From: Pseudomonas chlororaphis
GTDB lineage: Bacteria; Pseudomonadota; Gammaproteobacteria; Pseudomonadales; Pseudomonadaceae
Assembly (NCBI GenBank): GCA_001023535.1
Contig: CP011020.1
Location: 3,547,734-3,611,733 of the forward strand
Direction: 5' to 3'
Length of the DNA: 64,000 nucleotides
The position numbers and the translations under genes are program-made. Shown here one piece after another: positions 11,943 to 19,393 of the stretch (position 1 is the stretch's first letter; each line of letters opens with the position of its first letter). Under the pieces are notes generated by a model that was given only the letters and a program-made list of their open reading frames with translations, was not told the DNA's origin and made no database searches.

Positions 11943-12956
11943 CTACATCAGTGAGCAACGGTCAAAAAACCGCTCCCGCCCCAGGATCATCAGCGCCGCG
12001 CGCTTGTGGGGGAAGTCGAATTCCTTTTCACAGTGGAAACACTGGTTGTGCAGGTGCCCGATCATCCGCGCGTTGTCAGCCCGAGGTTCGGCCACCACGC
12101 GCTGGGTGCGCGGGTCGTCGAGGAACAGGTAATGCACCAGCGCCGACAACCAGCTCGCCACTTTGTGCGGCCCGCGGTGCTGTTCCTCGCCCACCAGCAT
12201 GTGGATGCCGCGATCGTAGTGCCCGGCCTCATAGAACGGCGCAATACGGTCTTCCTTGGCCCAGTAGGCTTCGAAATAGGCGAACGGCTGGTCATCGAAA
12301 CAGCCGATCAGGGTCAGCACACGGGGATCGTCCGCCAGCGTGTCCAGGTACTCGCGATGCTGCGCCAGGGTGCCCTCCTCCTGCCAGAAGCTCGCCACCC
12401 GCGGGCTGTTCTGCCAGCGGTTGAAACGCTCCAGGTCCTGCTCGATCTCCAGGGTACGCAGTGATACCCAGGCGCCCAGCCGCGCGTCGAAGCGCCGGTA
12501 CACCTCGCCACGCGGCTTGACCGGCCGGCGCGGATGACGCCGGCCATCAGTGATGATCATCTGCTGCGGGTAACTGCCATTGAACGACTCCCCCAGCCAG
12601 GGTTGCGGCAACTGCCAGAACATCGTGCGCTCGCAGACGTATTCGCCGGGACGCCCGGCGCTGGTCAACAGGCCACTGAGCAAGGCTTCGCCGGGGCGCT
12701 CCTGAAGGTGCCAGACCAGGCGTCGACAGTCCGGGTCACGGGCAAACAACCAGTAGCAGGCCGCCCAGAGCGCCGGGCCCACGGGACGGTCGTGGACCTC
12801 CTGCAAGTGGACATGCAACTCGGGCCCGCGCTCCAGACGCAGCCGGATCAGCGGCGCGCCTTCAAGCATCAGGCTCAGGTGGCGTTCGGTTTCATCGGCG
12901 CCGAGACGGCGCCCGCCGGGCAGGGGCAACGCCATGGGCTGGTTGAGATTGGACAT
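11943..12956 (-). CDS. GNAT-family siderophore-type acyltransferase (IucB/AlcB/MbtK-like)
   Basis: 337 residues. The C-terminal half carries the GNAT fold seen in siderophore acyltransferases: a conserved stretch around YDRGIHMLVGEEQHRG (acyl-CoA site), then AEPRADNARM and a terminal FDFPHKRAALM segment. The N-terminal half is the less conserved lead-in found in AlcB-domain proteins. Family members O- or N-acylate hydroxamate precursors such as N-hydroxylysine or N5-hydroxyornithine using acyl-CoA in the cytoplasm. It faces pvdS tail to tail, and a perfect PvdS box lies 39 bp upstream, so co-regulation with pyoverdine synthesis is well supported. A role in making N-acetyl-N-hydroxyornithine (like PvdYII) is possible but not shown; the substrate is unknown. 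The ribosome-binding site is weak, so the ATG at 12935 is a possible alternative start. Confidence 0.85.
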   Translation of the reverse strand: MSNLNQPMALPLPGGRRLGADETERHLSLMLEGAPLIRLRLERGPELHVHLQEVHDRPVGPALWAACYWLFARDPDCRRLVWHLQERPGEALLSGLLTSAGRPGEYVCERTMFWQLPQPWLGESFNGSYPQQMIITDGRRHPRRPVKPRGEVYRRFDARLGAWVSLRTLEIEQDLERFNRWQNSPRVASFWQEEGTLAQHREYLDTLADDPRVLTLIGCFDDQPFAYFEAYWAKEDRIAPFYEAGHYDRGIHMLVGEEQHRGPHKVASWLSALVHYLFLDDPRTQRVVAEPRADNARMIGHLHNQCFHCEKEFDFPHKRAALMILGRERFFDRCSLM

Positions 12957-12994
12957 GGAAAGGGGCTCGCGTAGTCGTCGGTAGTCAACGAGGG

Positions 12995-13019
12995 ACGTGA
13001 GCCGCGCCGGGAAATTTAG
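12995..13019 (-). promoter_or_regulatory. PvdS iron-starvation box for the acyltransferase
   Basis: Minus strand CTAAAT, exactly 16 bases, then CGT: a perfect match to the PvdS promoter consensus. It lies 39 bp upstream of the acyltransferase start and just past the stop of the next gene upstream, in the gap between the two. Confidence 0.85.
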
Positions 13020-13026
13020 GGCCCGC

Positions 13027-13809
13027 TCAGTGGGCGTGCGTGGGCACCAGCTCGATCTGGTACGGCTTGAAGATCTTCAACAGCTGGCCGTTGTCCCGCA
13101 GCGTCTGCAACAGTTGCGCAAACGCCTCGCTGGTAATGGGTGCCTGGGGCCGGATCAGGGCGTAATGGTGGTAGACCTGATCGATACGTTCGGACACCAG
13201 CAATTGCGGGCCGACCTCAGGATTGCGCAGCACATAATCGTTGAGGTACGAGCGAGTCACCAAGGCGATGTCGGCGCGCCCGCGCAAGACCATCAGCAGG
13301 TTGCTGTCGTGGGAGTACGTCAGGGTGGCGTTGTACTGGCCGGCGAGGAACTTGGGGTCGGCGTTGAATTCGGCAAAGGCGTAGTGGTAACCGCTGAACA
13401 GCGCCAGGCGCTTGCCCCTCAGGTCGGCGAAATAATTCTGCTGGCGGTCCGGCTGGCGCTGGGCGACGAACACCTCGGCGTCCTCCAGCCCCATGTCGAC
13501 AGCCGTATGCGGCACATCCTGCCAGCCCCAGTCGGGGTTCTCGAAAATCGCCATGTCGACCCGGCCCTGCTTGAAGTCGTTGAAACGGCGAGGTATGGAG
13601 GTCGGGACCAGGACGAACTGATAGGTTGCCTGCGATTGATTCAAGGCCTCCACCATCTGCGGCAGCAGGCCCGTGTCGGCACCGTTCTCGGGACGAACGG
13701 TGTAGGGTGGAAAATGCGCGGCACCGATCCGGACCAATTGCGCCGCCGAGGCCGGCAACGCCAGGAAAGCGGCCAGGGCAGCCAGCAGCACACGGGAAGT
13801 CATCCCCAT
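13027..13809 (-). CDS. Periplasmic solute-binding protein, SBP_bac_3 family
   Basis: About 260 residues with a signal peptide (basic MGMTSR, hydrophobic VLLAALAAFLALPASAAQ) and an amino-acid-type periplasmic binding domain (RIGAAHFPPYTVRPENGADTG near the mature start, LRGKRLALFSGYHYAF in the hinge region, GRADIALVTRSY later). Such proteins either feed ABC importers or act as stand-alone sensors; no permease or ATPase gene is nearby, so the ligand and partner are unknown. Start chosen at ATG 13809; ATG 13803 and GTG 13833 are in frame, and none has an ideal ribosome-binding site. It is upstream of the PvdS box, so it probably is not itself in the PvdS regulon. Confidence 0.82.
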   Translation of the reverse strand: MGMTSRVLLAALAAFLALPASAAQLVRIGAAHFPPYTVRPENGADTGLLPQMVEALNQSQATYQFVLVPTSIPRRFNDFKQGRVDMAIFENPDWGWQDVPHTAVDMGLEDAEVFVAQRQPDRQQNYFADLRGKRLALFSGYHYAFAEFNADPKFLAGQYNATLTYSHDSNLLMVLRGRADIALVTRSYLNDYVLRNPEVGPQLLVSERIDQVYHHYALIRPQAPITSEAFAQLLQTLRDNGQLLKIFKPYQIELVPTHAH

Positions 13810-13917
13810 CGGCGAAAACGTCAAGATCCCCACTCCCCAAAAGTACCCGTCAATACAATCAAGCTAGGCGGTTTCAGCCGCTTAGCCAGCCCTATGGCGA
13901 TTTAAAGCACCGCTTGA

Positions 13918-14544
13918 TTATTGTTTTTCTTCAAGCACCAGGATCAGGGCTTGCTCGGCCAGCTCATCGAGACTCAAGTTGCCTTCGGCGCGAAACCAGG
14001 TGGTGGTCCAGGACAATGCGCCGGTGAGGAAACGCCGGGTAATGAACACGTCTCCGCGAATATACCCGGCCGCCTTGGCCTGGCCCAGAACCTCGAGCCA
14101 CAAGTCTTCATAAATGTCGCGCAGGGCCAGCACCTGCCGTTGCCCGTCCTGGGACAGCGAGCGCCATTCGTAGACCAACACGGCCATCGCCTCGCCGGTG
14201 CCGCCCATGATCGACTGCAATTCACAGCGGATCAGCGCCAGTACCCGTTCGCGCACGCCACTCGCCTCGGCCAGCGCGGCCCGCATCAACGCCGTGTTGT
14301 AGCGCACGGTTTCTTCCATCACCGCCCGCAGGATCTCGTCCTTGCTCTTGAAATGGTGAAAGATGCTGCCCGACTGGATGCCCACGGCGCTCGCCAGGTC
14401 GCGCACGGTGGTGCGTTCGAAGCCCTTGTTGCGAAACAGATGGGCAGCGCTCTGGAGCAGTTTGCCACGCGCGCTCTGCGGGTCGGTCAGTTGCCCGTTG
14501 TCGACCAGCTCGTGCATCACATCCAGGGCTTTTTGCTCGTCCAC
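13918..14544 (-). CDS. atuR: TetR-family repressor, probable AtuR
   Basis: 208 residues: N-terminal TetR DNA-binding domain (KLLQSAAHLFRNKGFERTTV, then SAVGIQSGSIFHHFKSKDEI as the recognition helix) and an all-helical ligand-binding C-terminus. GTG start at 14544 chosen for the AGGAGA six bases upstream; a longer in-frame reading towards 15906 would be antisense to atuA and is rejected. Divergent from atuA with 177 bp between them that contain paired operator-like repeats. In P. aeruginosa AtuR represses the atu operon in exactly this position; the name is inferred from position and family. Confidence 0.85.
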   Translation of the reverse strand: MDEQKALDVMHELVDNGQLTDPQSARGKLLQSAAHLFRNKGFERTTVRDLASAVGIQSGSIFHHFKSKDEILRAVMEETVRYNTALMRAALAEASGVRERVLALIRCELQSIMGGTGEAMAVLVYEWRSLSQDGQRQVLALRDIYEDLWLEVLGQAKAAGYIRGDVFITRRFLTGALSWTTTWFRAEGNLSLDELAEQALILVLEEKQ

Positions 14545-14629
14545 CCATTCTCTCCTACAGTCGATCAACCTATGCGCGGCCGCGTCCCAATCAACAGAGC
14601 TGCGCGGGCAATTTAAGCCGACCCAGGCC

Positions 14630-14689
14630 ACCAAGCAAGCGCTCGGGTGGAAAACCCGCAGCCGTTTACAGACCAAGCGCTTGCTTGGT
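14630..14689. promoter_or_regulatory. Paired AtuR-type operators in the atuR-atuA gap
   Basis: ACCAAGCGCTTGCTTGGT (14672-14689) is a perfect 7-bp inverted repeat with a 4-bp centre. The 14-base word AGCGCTTGCTTGGT inside it recurs on the opposite strand at 14630-14643. Two copies facing each other between divergent repressor and target genes suit autoregulation plus atuA repression. AtuR is reported to bind repeats in this gap in P. aeruginosa. Confidence 0.7.
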
Positions 14690-14721
14690 AGTCTCGAGCC
14701 ACGCTTGCCGGAGGGAATCTC

Positions 14722-16512
14722 ATGCCAGGAACGATCCGCATCGGTTGCGCCAGCGCCTTCTGGGGCGATACCTGCAGCGCCGCCGCGCAACTGGTCGAAG
14801 GAGGCGCGCTGGACTACCTGGTGTTCGACTACCTGGCGGAAGTCACGATGTCGATCCTGGCCGGGGCGCGCCTGAAGGATCCCCAGGCCGGCTATGCCAC
14901 GGACTTCATCGAGGTGCTCACGCCACTGCTCCCGCGCTTGCACGCCGAGCGGATCCGCGTGATCAGCAACGCCGGCGGAGTCAATCCCCAGGCCTGCGCC
15001 GCGGCGCTGCAAGCGGCGTGTGACCAGGCGGGCGTGCCGTTGAAGATCGCCGTGCTGCTGGGCGATGACTTGCAAGGGCAATGGGATCGGCTCGCCGGCC
15101 AGGGCCTGCGCGAGATGTTCAGCGGCGAGCCCCTGCCGCCCGCGTGCGTGTCCAGCAACGCCTACCTCGGCGCGCCGGGCATCGTCGAAGCCTTGCGCCT
15201 GGGCGCGGACATCGTGATCACCGGGCGGGTGGTGGACAGCGCCGTGGTCAGTGCCCCTCTCGTACATGAATTCGGCTGGGCCTGGGACGACTACGACAAA
15301 CTGGCCCAGGCCGCGCTGGCAGGCCACCTCATCGAGTGCGGGGCACAATCCACCGGCGGGAACTTCACCGACTGGCGGGAGGTACCGGACTACGAGCACA
15401 TCGGCTTTCCCATCGTCGACGTTAGCGCCGATGGCCAATTCATCGTCACCAAGGCCCCCGGCACCGGCGGGCTGATCACGCCACTGACAGTCGGCGAGCA
15501 ATTGCTGTACGAGATCGGCGACCCGCAAGGCTACCTGCTGCCCGACGTGATCTGCGATTTCAGCCAGGTCCGGCTGATCCAGCAAGGCAAGCATGCGGTA
15601 CGCGTCCATGGCGCCCGGGGCCTGCCGCCCAGCGACCAGTACAAGGTCTGCGCCACCGGGCTGGACGGCTACCGCTGCACCGCCACCTGCCTGATCGCCG
15701 GTATCGATGCGGTGGCAAAGGCTGAACGGGTCGGCCAGGCAATTATCGCCAGGACCTCGCAGATGTTCAGCCAGCGCGGCTGGGCGCCCTACCGCGAGGT
15801 GAACGTCGAGTTGTTGGGCAGCGAAGCCACTTACGGTCAGCACCGCCGGCGCCAGGACACCCGTGAAGTGGTGCTCAAACTGGCGGTTCGGCACCCGGAC
15901 AGGCAAGCGCTGGTGCTGTTTTCCCGGGAAATCGCCCAGGCTGCCACCGGCATGGCACCCGGGCTGACCGGCATGGTGGGTGGCAGGCCGACGGTGTCGC
16001 CGTTAATCCGCCTGTTTTCGTTCCTGATCGACAAAGCCCACTGCACGCTCGCGATTGAATGCCAGGGGCAACGCCACCCGTGCCCCCTGCCCCCTCTCGA
16101 CACCTTGCAAACCGACGACCTGCCGCTCGCCGCAGACGTGCCCAAACCCCAGGGTCGGGCCGATGCCAGCGTGCCGCTGGTCAAGCTGGCGGTGGCGCGC
16201 TCCGGCGACAAGGGCAACCACGTCAATATCGGCGTGATCGCGCGTGCGCCCGAATACCTGCCGTGGATCGCCGAAGCCCTGACGCCGGAAGTGGTGGTCG
16301 ACTGGATGAGTCACGTCCTTGACCCGTTGCTGGGCCGCGTCGAACGCTGGTACCTGCCGGGCACCCATAGCCTGAATTTCCTGCTGGAAAACGCCCTGGG
16401 CGGCGGTGGTGCCGCCAGCCTGCGCGGCGACCCCCAGGGCAAGGCGCTGGCCCAGCAGTTGCTCGATATCCAGATACCGGTGCCGCAAAGCATCGCCGAT
16501 CAACTCGACTAG
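14722..16512 (+). CDS. atuA: AtuA, acyclic terpene utilization protein (DUF1446)
   Basis: 596 residues, with GGAGGGA before the ATG. The N-terminal two thirds is the DUF1446/AtuA domain (IRIGCASAFWGDT at the start, VISNAGGVNPQACAAALQ, ADIVITGRVVDSAV); the C-terminus has the AtuA-like ferredoxin-fold segment (VKLAVARSGDKGNHVNIGVI). AtuA is required for growth on citronellol and geraniol in P. aeruginosa and P. citronellolis; its biochemical step is unsettled. First gene of the operon, 30 bp before atuC. Its presence is the best evidence that the carboxylase genes downstream belong to the Atu and not the leucine (Liu) pathway. Confidence 0.93.
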   Translation: MPGTIRIGCASAFWGDTCSAAAQLVEGGALDYLVFDYLAEVTMSILAGARLKDPQAGYATDFIEVLTPLLPRLHAERIRVISNAGGVNPQACAAALQAACDQAGVPLKIAVLLGDDLQGQWDRLAGQGLREMFSGEPLPPACVSSNAYLGAPGIVEALRLGADIVITGRVVDSAVVSAPLVHEFGWAWDDYDKLAQAALAGHLIECGAQSTGGNFTDWREVPDYEHIGFPIVDVSADGQFIVTKAPGTGGLITPLTVGEQLLYEIGDPQGYLLPDVICDFSQVRLIQQGKHAVRVHGARGLPPSDQYKVCATGLDGYRCTATCLIAGIDAVAKAERVGQAIIARTSQMFSQRGWAPYREVNVELLGSEATYGQHRRRQDTREVVLKLAVRHPDRQALVLFSREIAQAATGMAPGLTGMVGGRPTVSPLIRLFSFLIDKAHCTLAIECQGQRHPCPLPPLDTLQTDDLPLAADVPKPQGRADASVPLVKLAVARSGDKGNHVNIGVIARAPEYLPWIAEALTPEVVVDWMSHVLDPLLGRVERWYLPGTHSLNFLLENALGGGGAASLRGDPQGKALAQQLLDIQIPVPQSIADQLD

Positions 16513-16542
16513 CGCGTTCGCATCGAAAAAGGAGAACGGTCC

Positions 16543-18159
16543 ATGCCGGTCATCGAAACGCTGCTTGACCCTCACAGCACCGACTTCGCCCGCCACCACG
16601 CGGCCATGCTGGCGGGCGTCGAGCAACTGCGCGCGATCGAACAGGCCGTGCTGGAAAAAGCCGCCCAGGCCCAGGACACCTTCGACCAGCGCGGCCAGTT
16701 GTTGCCGCGCCAGCGCCTGAACCTGCTGCTGGACCCCGGCGCGCCGTTCCTCGAACTGGCGAGCCTGGCCGGCTACAAGCGCCATGATGACAAGGATGGC
16801 AGCCAGGCCGGCGGTGGCCTGATCGCCGGGATCGGCCATGTGTCCGGCGTGCGGGTGCTGGTGGTGGTCAACAACAGCGCGATCAAGGGCGGGACCATTT
16901 CCCCCAGCGGCTTGCAGAAAACCCTGCGCCTGCAACAGATCGCCATGGAAAACAAACTGCCGGTCGTCACCCTGGCCGAAAGCGGCGGCGCCAACCTCAA
17001 CTATGCCGCGCAGATCTTTGTCGAAGGGGCGCGCTGCTTTGCCAATCAGGCACGGATGTCGGCCATGGGCCTGCCGCAGATCACCGTGGTCCATGGTTCG
17101 GCCACCGCCGGCGGGGCCTATCAGCCGGGGCTGTCGGACTACGTGGTGGTGGTGCGCGACAAGGCGCGGTTGTTTCTGGCCGGGCCGCCGCTGCTCAAGG
17201 CCGCCACGGGCGAAGTCGCCAGCGAAGAGGAACTCGGCGGTGCGCAGATGCATGCGCAAGTGGCAGGCACCGCCGAATACCTGGCGCAGGACGATGCCGA
17301 CGGCATACGCCTGGCCCGGGAGATCCTCAGCTTGCTGCCCTGGAACGCGCAACTGGCGCCCTCGCCCGAACGGACCTGGGCCGAGCCGTTGTACCCCGCC
17401 GACGACCTGCTGGGGCTGGTGCCCGACGACCCGAAGAAGCCCTACGACGTGGCGGAAATCATCGCCCGCATCGCCGACGGCTCGGCGTTCCTGGCGTTCA
17501 AGCAAGCATTCGACCCGCAAACCGTTTGCGGCCATCTGCACATCCGCGGCCATGCCTGCGGCGTGATCGGCAACAACGGCCCGATCACCGCCAAGGGCGC
17601 CAGCAAGGCCGCGCAGTTCATCCAGTTGTGCGACCAGAGCCGCACGCCGCTGCTGTTCCTGCACAACACCACCGGCTTCATGGTCGGCACCGAATCGGAA
17701 CGACAAGGTGTGATCAAGCATGGCGCCAAGATGATCCAGGCCGTGGCCAATGCCCGGGTGGCCAAGCTGACGGTCGTGGTGGGCGGTTCCTACGGCGCCG
17801 GCAACTATGCCATGTGCGGTCGCGGGCTGGACCCGCGCTTCATCTTCGCCTGGCCCAACAGCCGCACGGCCGTGATGGGCGGCGCCCAGGCCGGCAAGGT
17901 GCTGCGCATCGTCACCGAGGCCACGCAGATCAGGCAGGGCGTGAGCCCCGACCCGAAGATGCTGGACCTGCTCGAACAGACCACCGCGCAAAAACTCGAC
18001 AGCCAGTCCAGCGCCCTCTACGGCAGCGCCCACCTTTGGGACGACGGGCTCATCGATCCGCGTGACACCCGCACACTGCTGGGCTACCTGCTGGACATCT
18101 GCCACGAAGCCGAGCGGCGGTCGCTGCAAGCCAACAGCTTTGGCGTGGCCCGTTTCTGA
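16543..18159 (+). CDS. atuC: Geranyl-CoA carboxylase beta (carboxyltransferase) subunit
   Basis: 538 residues, the usual length for AtuC. Carboxyltransferase domains carry LPRQRLNLLLDPGAPFLELA near the start, the oxyanion-hole glycines in AESGGANLNYAA and VHGSATAGGAYQPGLSDY, and the second-half HNTTGFMVGTESE and VVGGSYGAGNYAMCGRG motifs. With AtuF it carboxylates geranyl-CoA at the gamma-methyl group, giving isohexenylglutaconyl-CoA. GGAG lies 9 bases before the ATG. The closest paralogue is methylcrotonyl-CoA carboxylase LiuB; the atuA context favours AtuC. Confidence 0.9.
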   Translation: MPVIETLLDPHSTDFARHHAAMLAGVEQLRAIEQAVLEKAAQAQDTFDQRGQLLPRQRLNLLLDPGAPFLELASLAGYKRHDDKDGSQAGGGLIAGIGHVSGVRVLVVVNNSAIKGGTISPSGLQKTLRLQQIAMENKLPVVTLAESGGANLNYAAQIFVEGARCFANQARMSAMGLPQITVVHGSATAGGAYQPGLSDYVVVVRDKARLFLAGPPLLKAATGEVASEEELGGAQMHAQVAGTAEYLAQDDADGIRLAREILSLLPWNAQLAPSPERTWAEPLYPADDLLGLVPDDPKKPYDVAEIIARIADGSAFLAFKQAFDPQTVCGHLHIRGHACGVIGNNGPITAKGASKAAQFIQLCDQSRTPLLFLHNTTGFMVGTESERQGVIKHGAKMIQAVANARVAKLTVVVGGSYGAGNYAMCGRGLDPRFIFAWPNSRTAVMGGAQAGKVLRIVTEATQIRQGVSPDPKMLDLLEQTTAQKLDSQSSALYGSAHLWDDGLIDPRDTRTLLGYLLDICHEAERRSLQANSFGVARF

Positions 18160-18195
18160 CCCGGTGATGGATTTGCGACCACGGAGAACAAAAAA

Positions 18196-19353
18196 ATGAT
18201 CTTCAGCCAGGAACATGAAGCACTGCGGCGTAGCGTTTGCCAGTTCGTCGAGCGCGACATCAACCCCTATGTCGACGAATGGGAGCAAGCCGGGCAGTTC
18301 CCTATCCACGAGGTCTTGCGCAAGGCCGGCGACCTGGGTTTGCTGGGCATCTCCAAGCCCGAACAGTTCGGCGGCATGGGCCTGGACTACAGCTATTCGA
18401 TCGTCGCGGCCGAAGCGTTCGGGACGATTCATTGCGGCGGCGTCCCGATGTCCATCGGCGTACAGACCGACATGTGCACGCCAGCGCTGGCGCGTTTCGG
18501 CTCCGATGCACTGCGTGAAGAGTTCCTGCGCCCGGCCATCCGTGGCGAACAGGTGGGCTGCATCGGCGTTTCCGAGATCGGCGCCGGTTCCGACGTCGCC
18601 GGGCTCAAGACCACGGCCCGCAAGGACGGCGACGATTACCTCATCAACGGCAGCAAGATGTGGATCACCAACGCCCCGAGCGCCGACTTCATGTGCCTGC
18701 TCGCCAACACCTCCGACGACAAGCCCCACCACAACAAATCCCTGATCATGGTGCCCATGCGCAGCCCCGGTATCAGCCTCGGCGAGCCCCTGGACAAACT
18801 CGGCATGCGCAGCTCGCAGACCGCCCAGGTGCTCTTCGATGACGTGCGCGTGCCGCAACGCAATCGAATCGGCCAGGAAGGCGCCGGGTTCATGATGCAG
18901 ATGCTGCAGTTCCAGGAAGAACGGCTGTTCGGCGCGGCAAACATGCTCAAGGGCATGGAGCGTTGCATCGACAGCACGATCGAGTACTGCCGTGAGCGCA
19001 AGACCTTCGGCAGCGCCCTGATCGACAACCAGGTGATCCACTTTCGCCTGGCGGAACTGGCCTGCGAGGTCGAATGCCTGCGGGCGCTGGTCTACCAGGC
19101 CACCGAGCAATACATCAACAGCCAGGACGTGACCCGGCTGGCGTCCATGGCCAAGCTCAAGGCCGGACGCCTGGCCCGGGAAGTCACCGACAGCTGCCTG
19201 CAATACTGGGGTGGCATGGGCTTCATGTGGGACAACCCGGTCGCCCGGGCCTACCGCGACGTACGGCTGGTGTCCATCGGCGCCGGGGCCGACGAGATCA
19301 TGCTGGGCATCCTGTGCAAGCTCATGGGGACGTTGCCGGACAAGCAGCACTGA
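18196..19353 (+). CDS. atuD: Citronellyl-CoA dehydrogenase
   Basis: 385-residue acyl-CoA dehydrogenase with the FAD-binding segments GCIGVSEIGAGSDVAGLKTT and DYLINGSKMWITNA, the helical RKTFGSALIDNQVIHFRLAE segment, and CLQYWGGMGFMWDNPVARAYRD near the end. AtuD oxidises citronellyl-CoA to cis-geranyl-CoA, the step before carboxylation, passing electrons to ETF. Located 36 bp after atuC. Closely related dehydrogenases act in leucine breakdown, so the substrate is inferred from the operon. Confidence 0.88.
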   Translation: MIFSQEHEALRRSVCQFVERDINPYVDEWEQAGQFPIHEVLRKAGDLGLLGISKPEQFGGMGLDYSYSIVAAEAFGTIHCGGVPMSIGVQTDMCTPALARFGSDALREEFLRPAIRGEQVGCIGVSEIGAGSDVAGLKTTARKDGDDYLINGSKMWITNAPSADFMCLLANTSDDKPHHNKSLIMVPMRSPGISLGEPLDKLGMRSSQTAQVLFDDVRVPQRNRIGQEGAGFMMQMLQFQEERLFGAANMLKGMERCIDSTIEYCRERKTFGSALIDNQVIHFRLAELACEVECLRALVYQATEQYINSQDVTRLASMAKLKAGRLAREVTDSCLQYWGGMGFMWDNPVARAYRDVRLVSIGAGADEIMLGILCKLMGTLPDKQH

Positions 19354-19393
19354 AAGCGGCCCACCAGACACCGCAGAACCCAGGACAGAACCC

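Noticed and set aside
13918..15906. 662-residue fusion reading of the TetR gene
   Set aside because: The extra N-terminal 450 residues are antisense to atuA. A GTG at 14544 with AGGAGA gives a normal 208-residue TetR protein.
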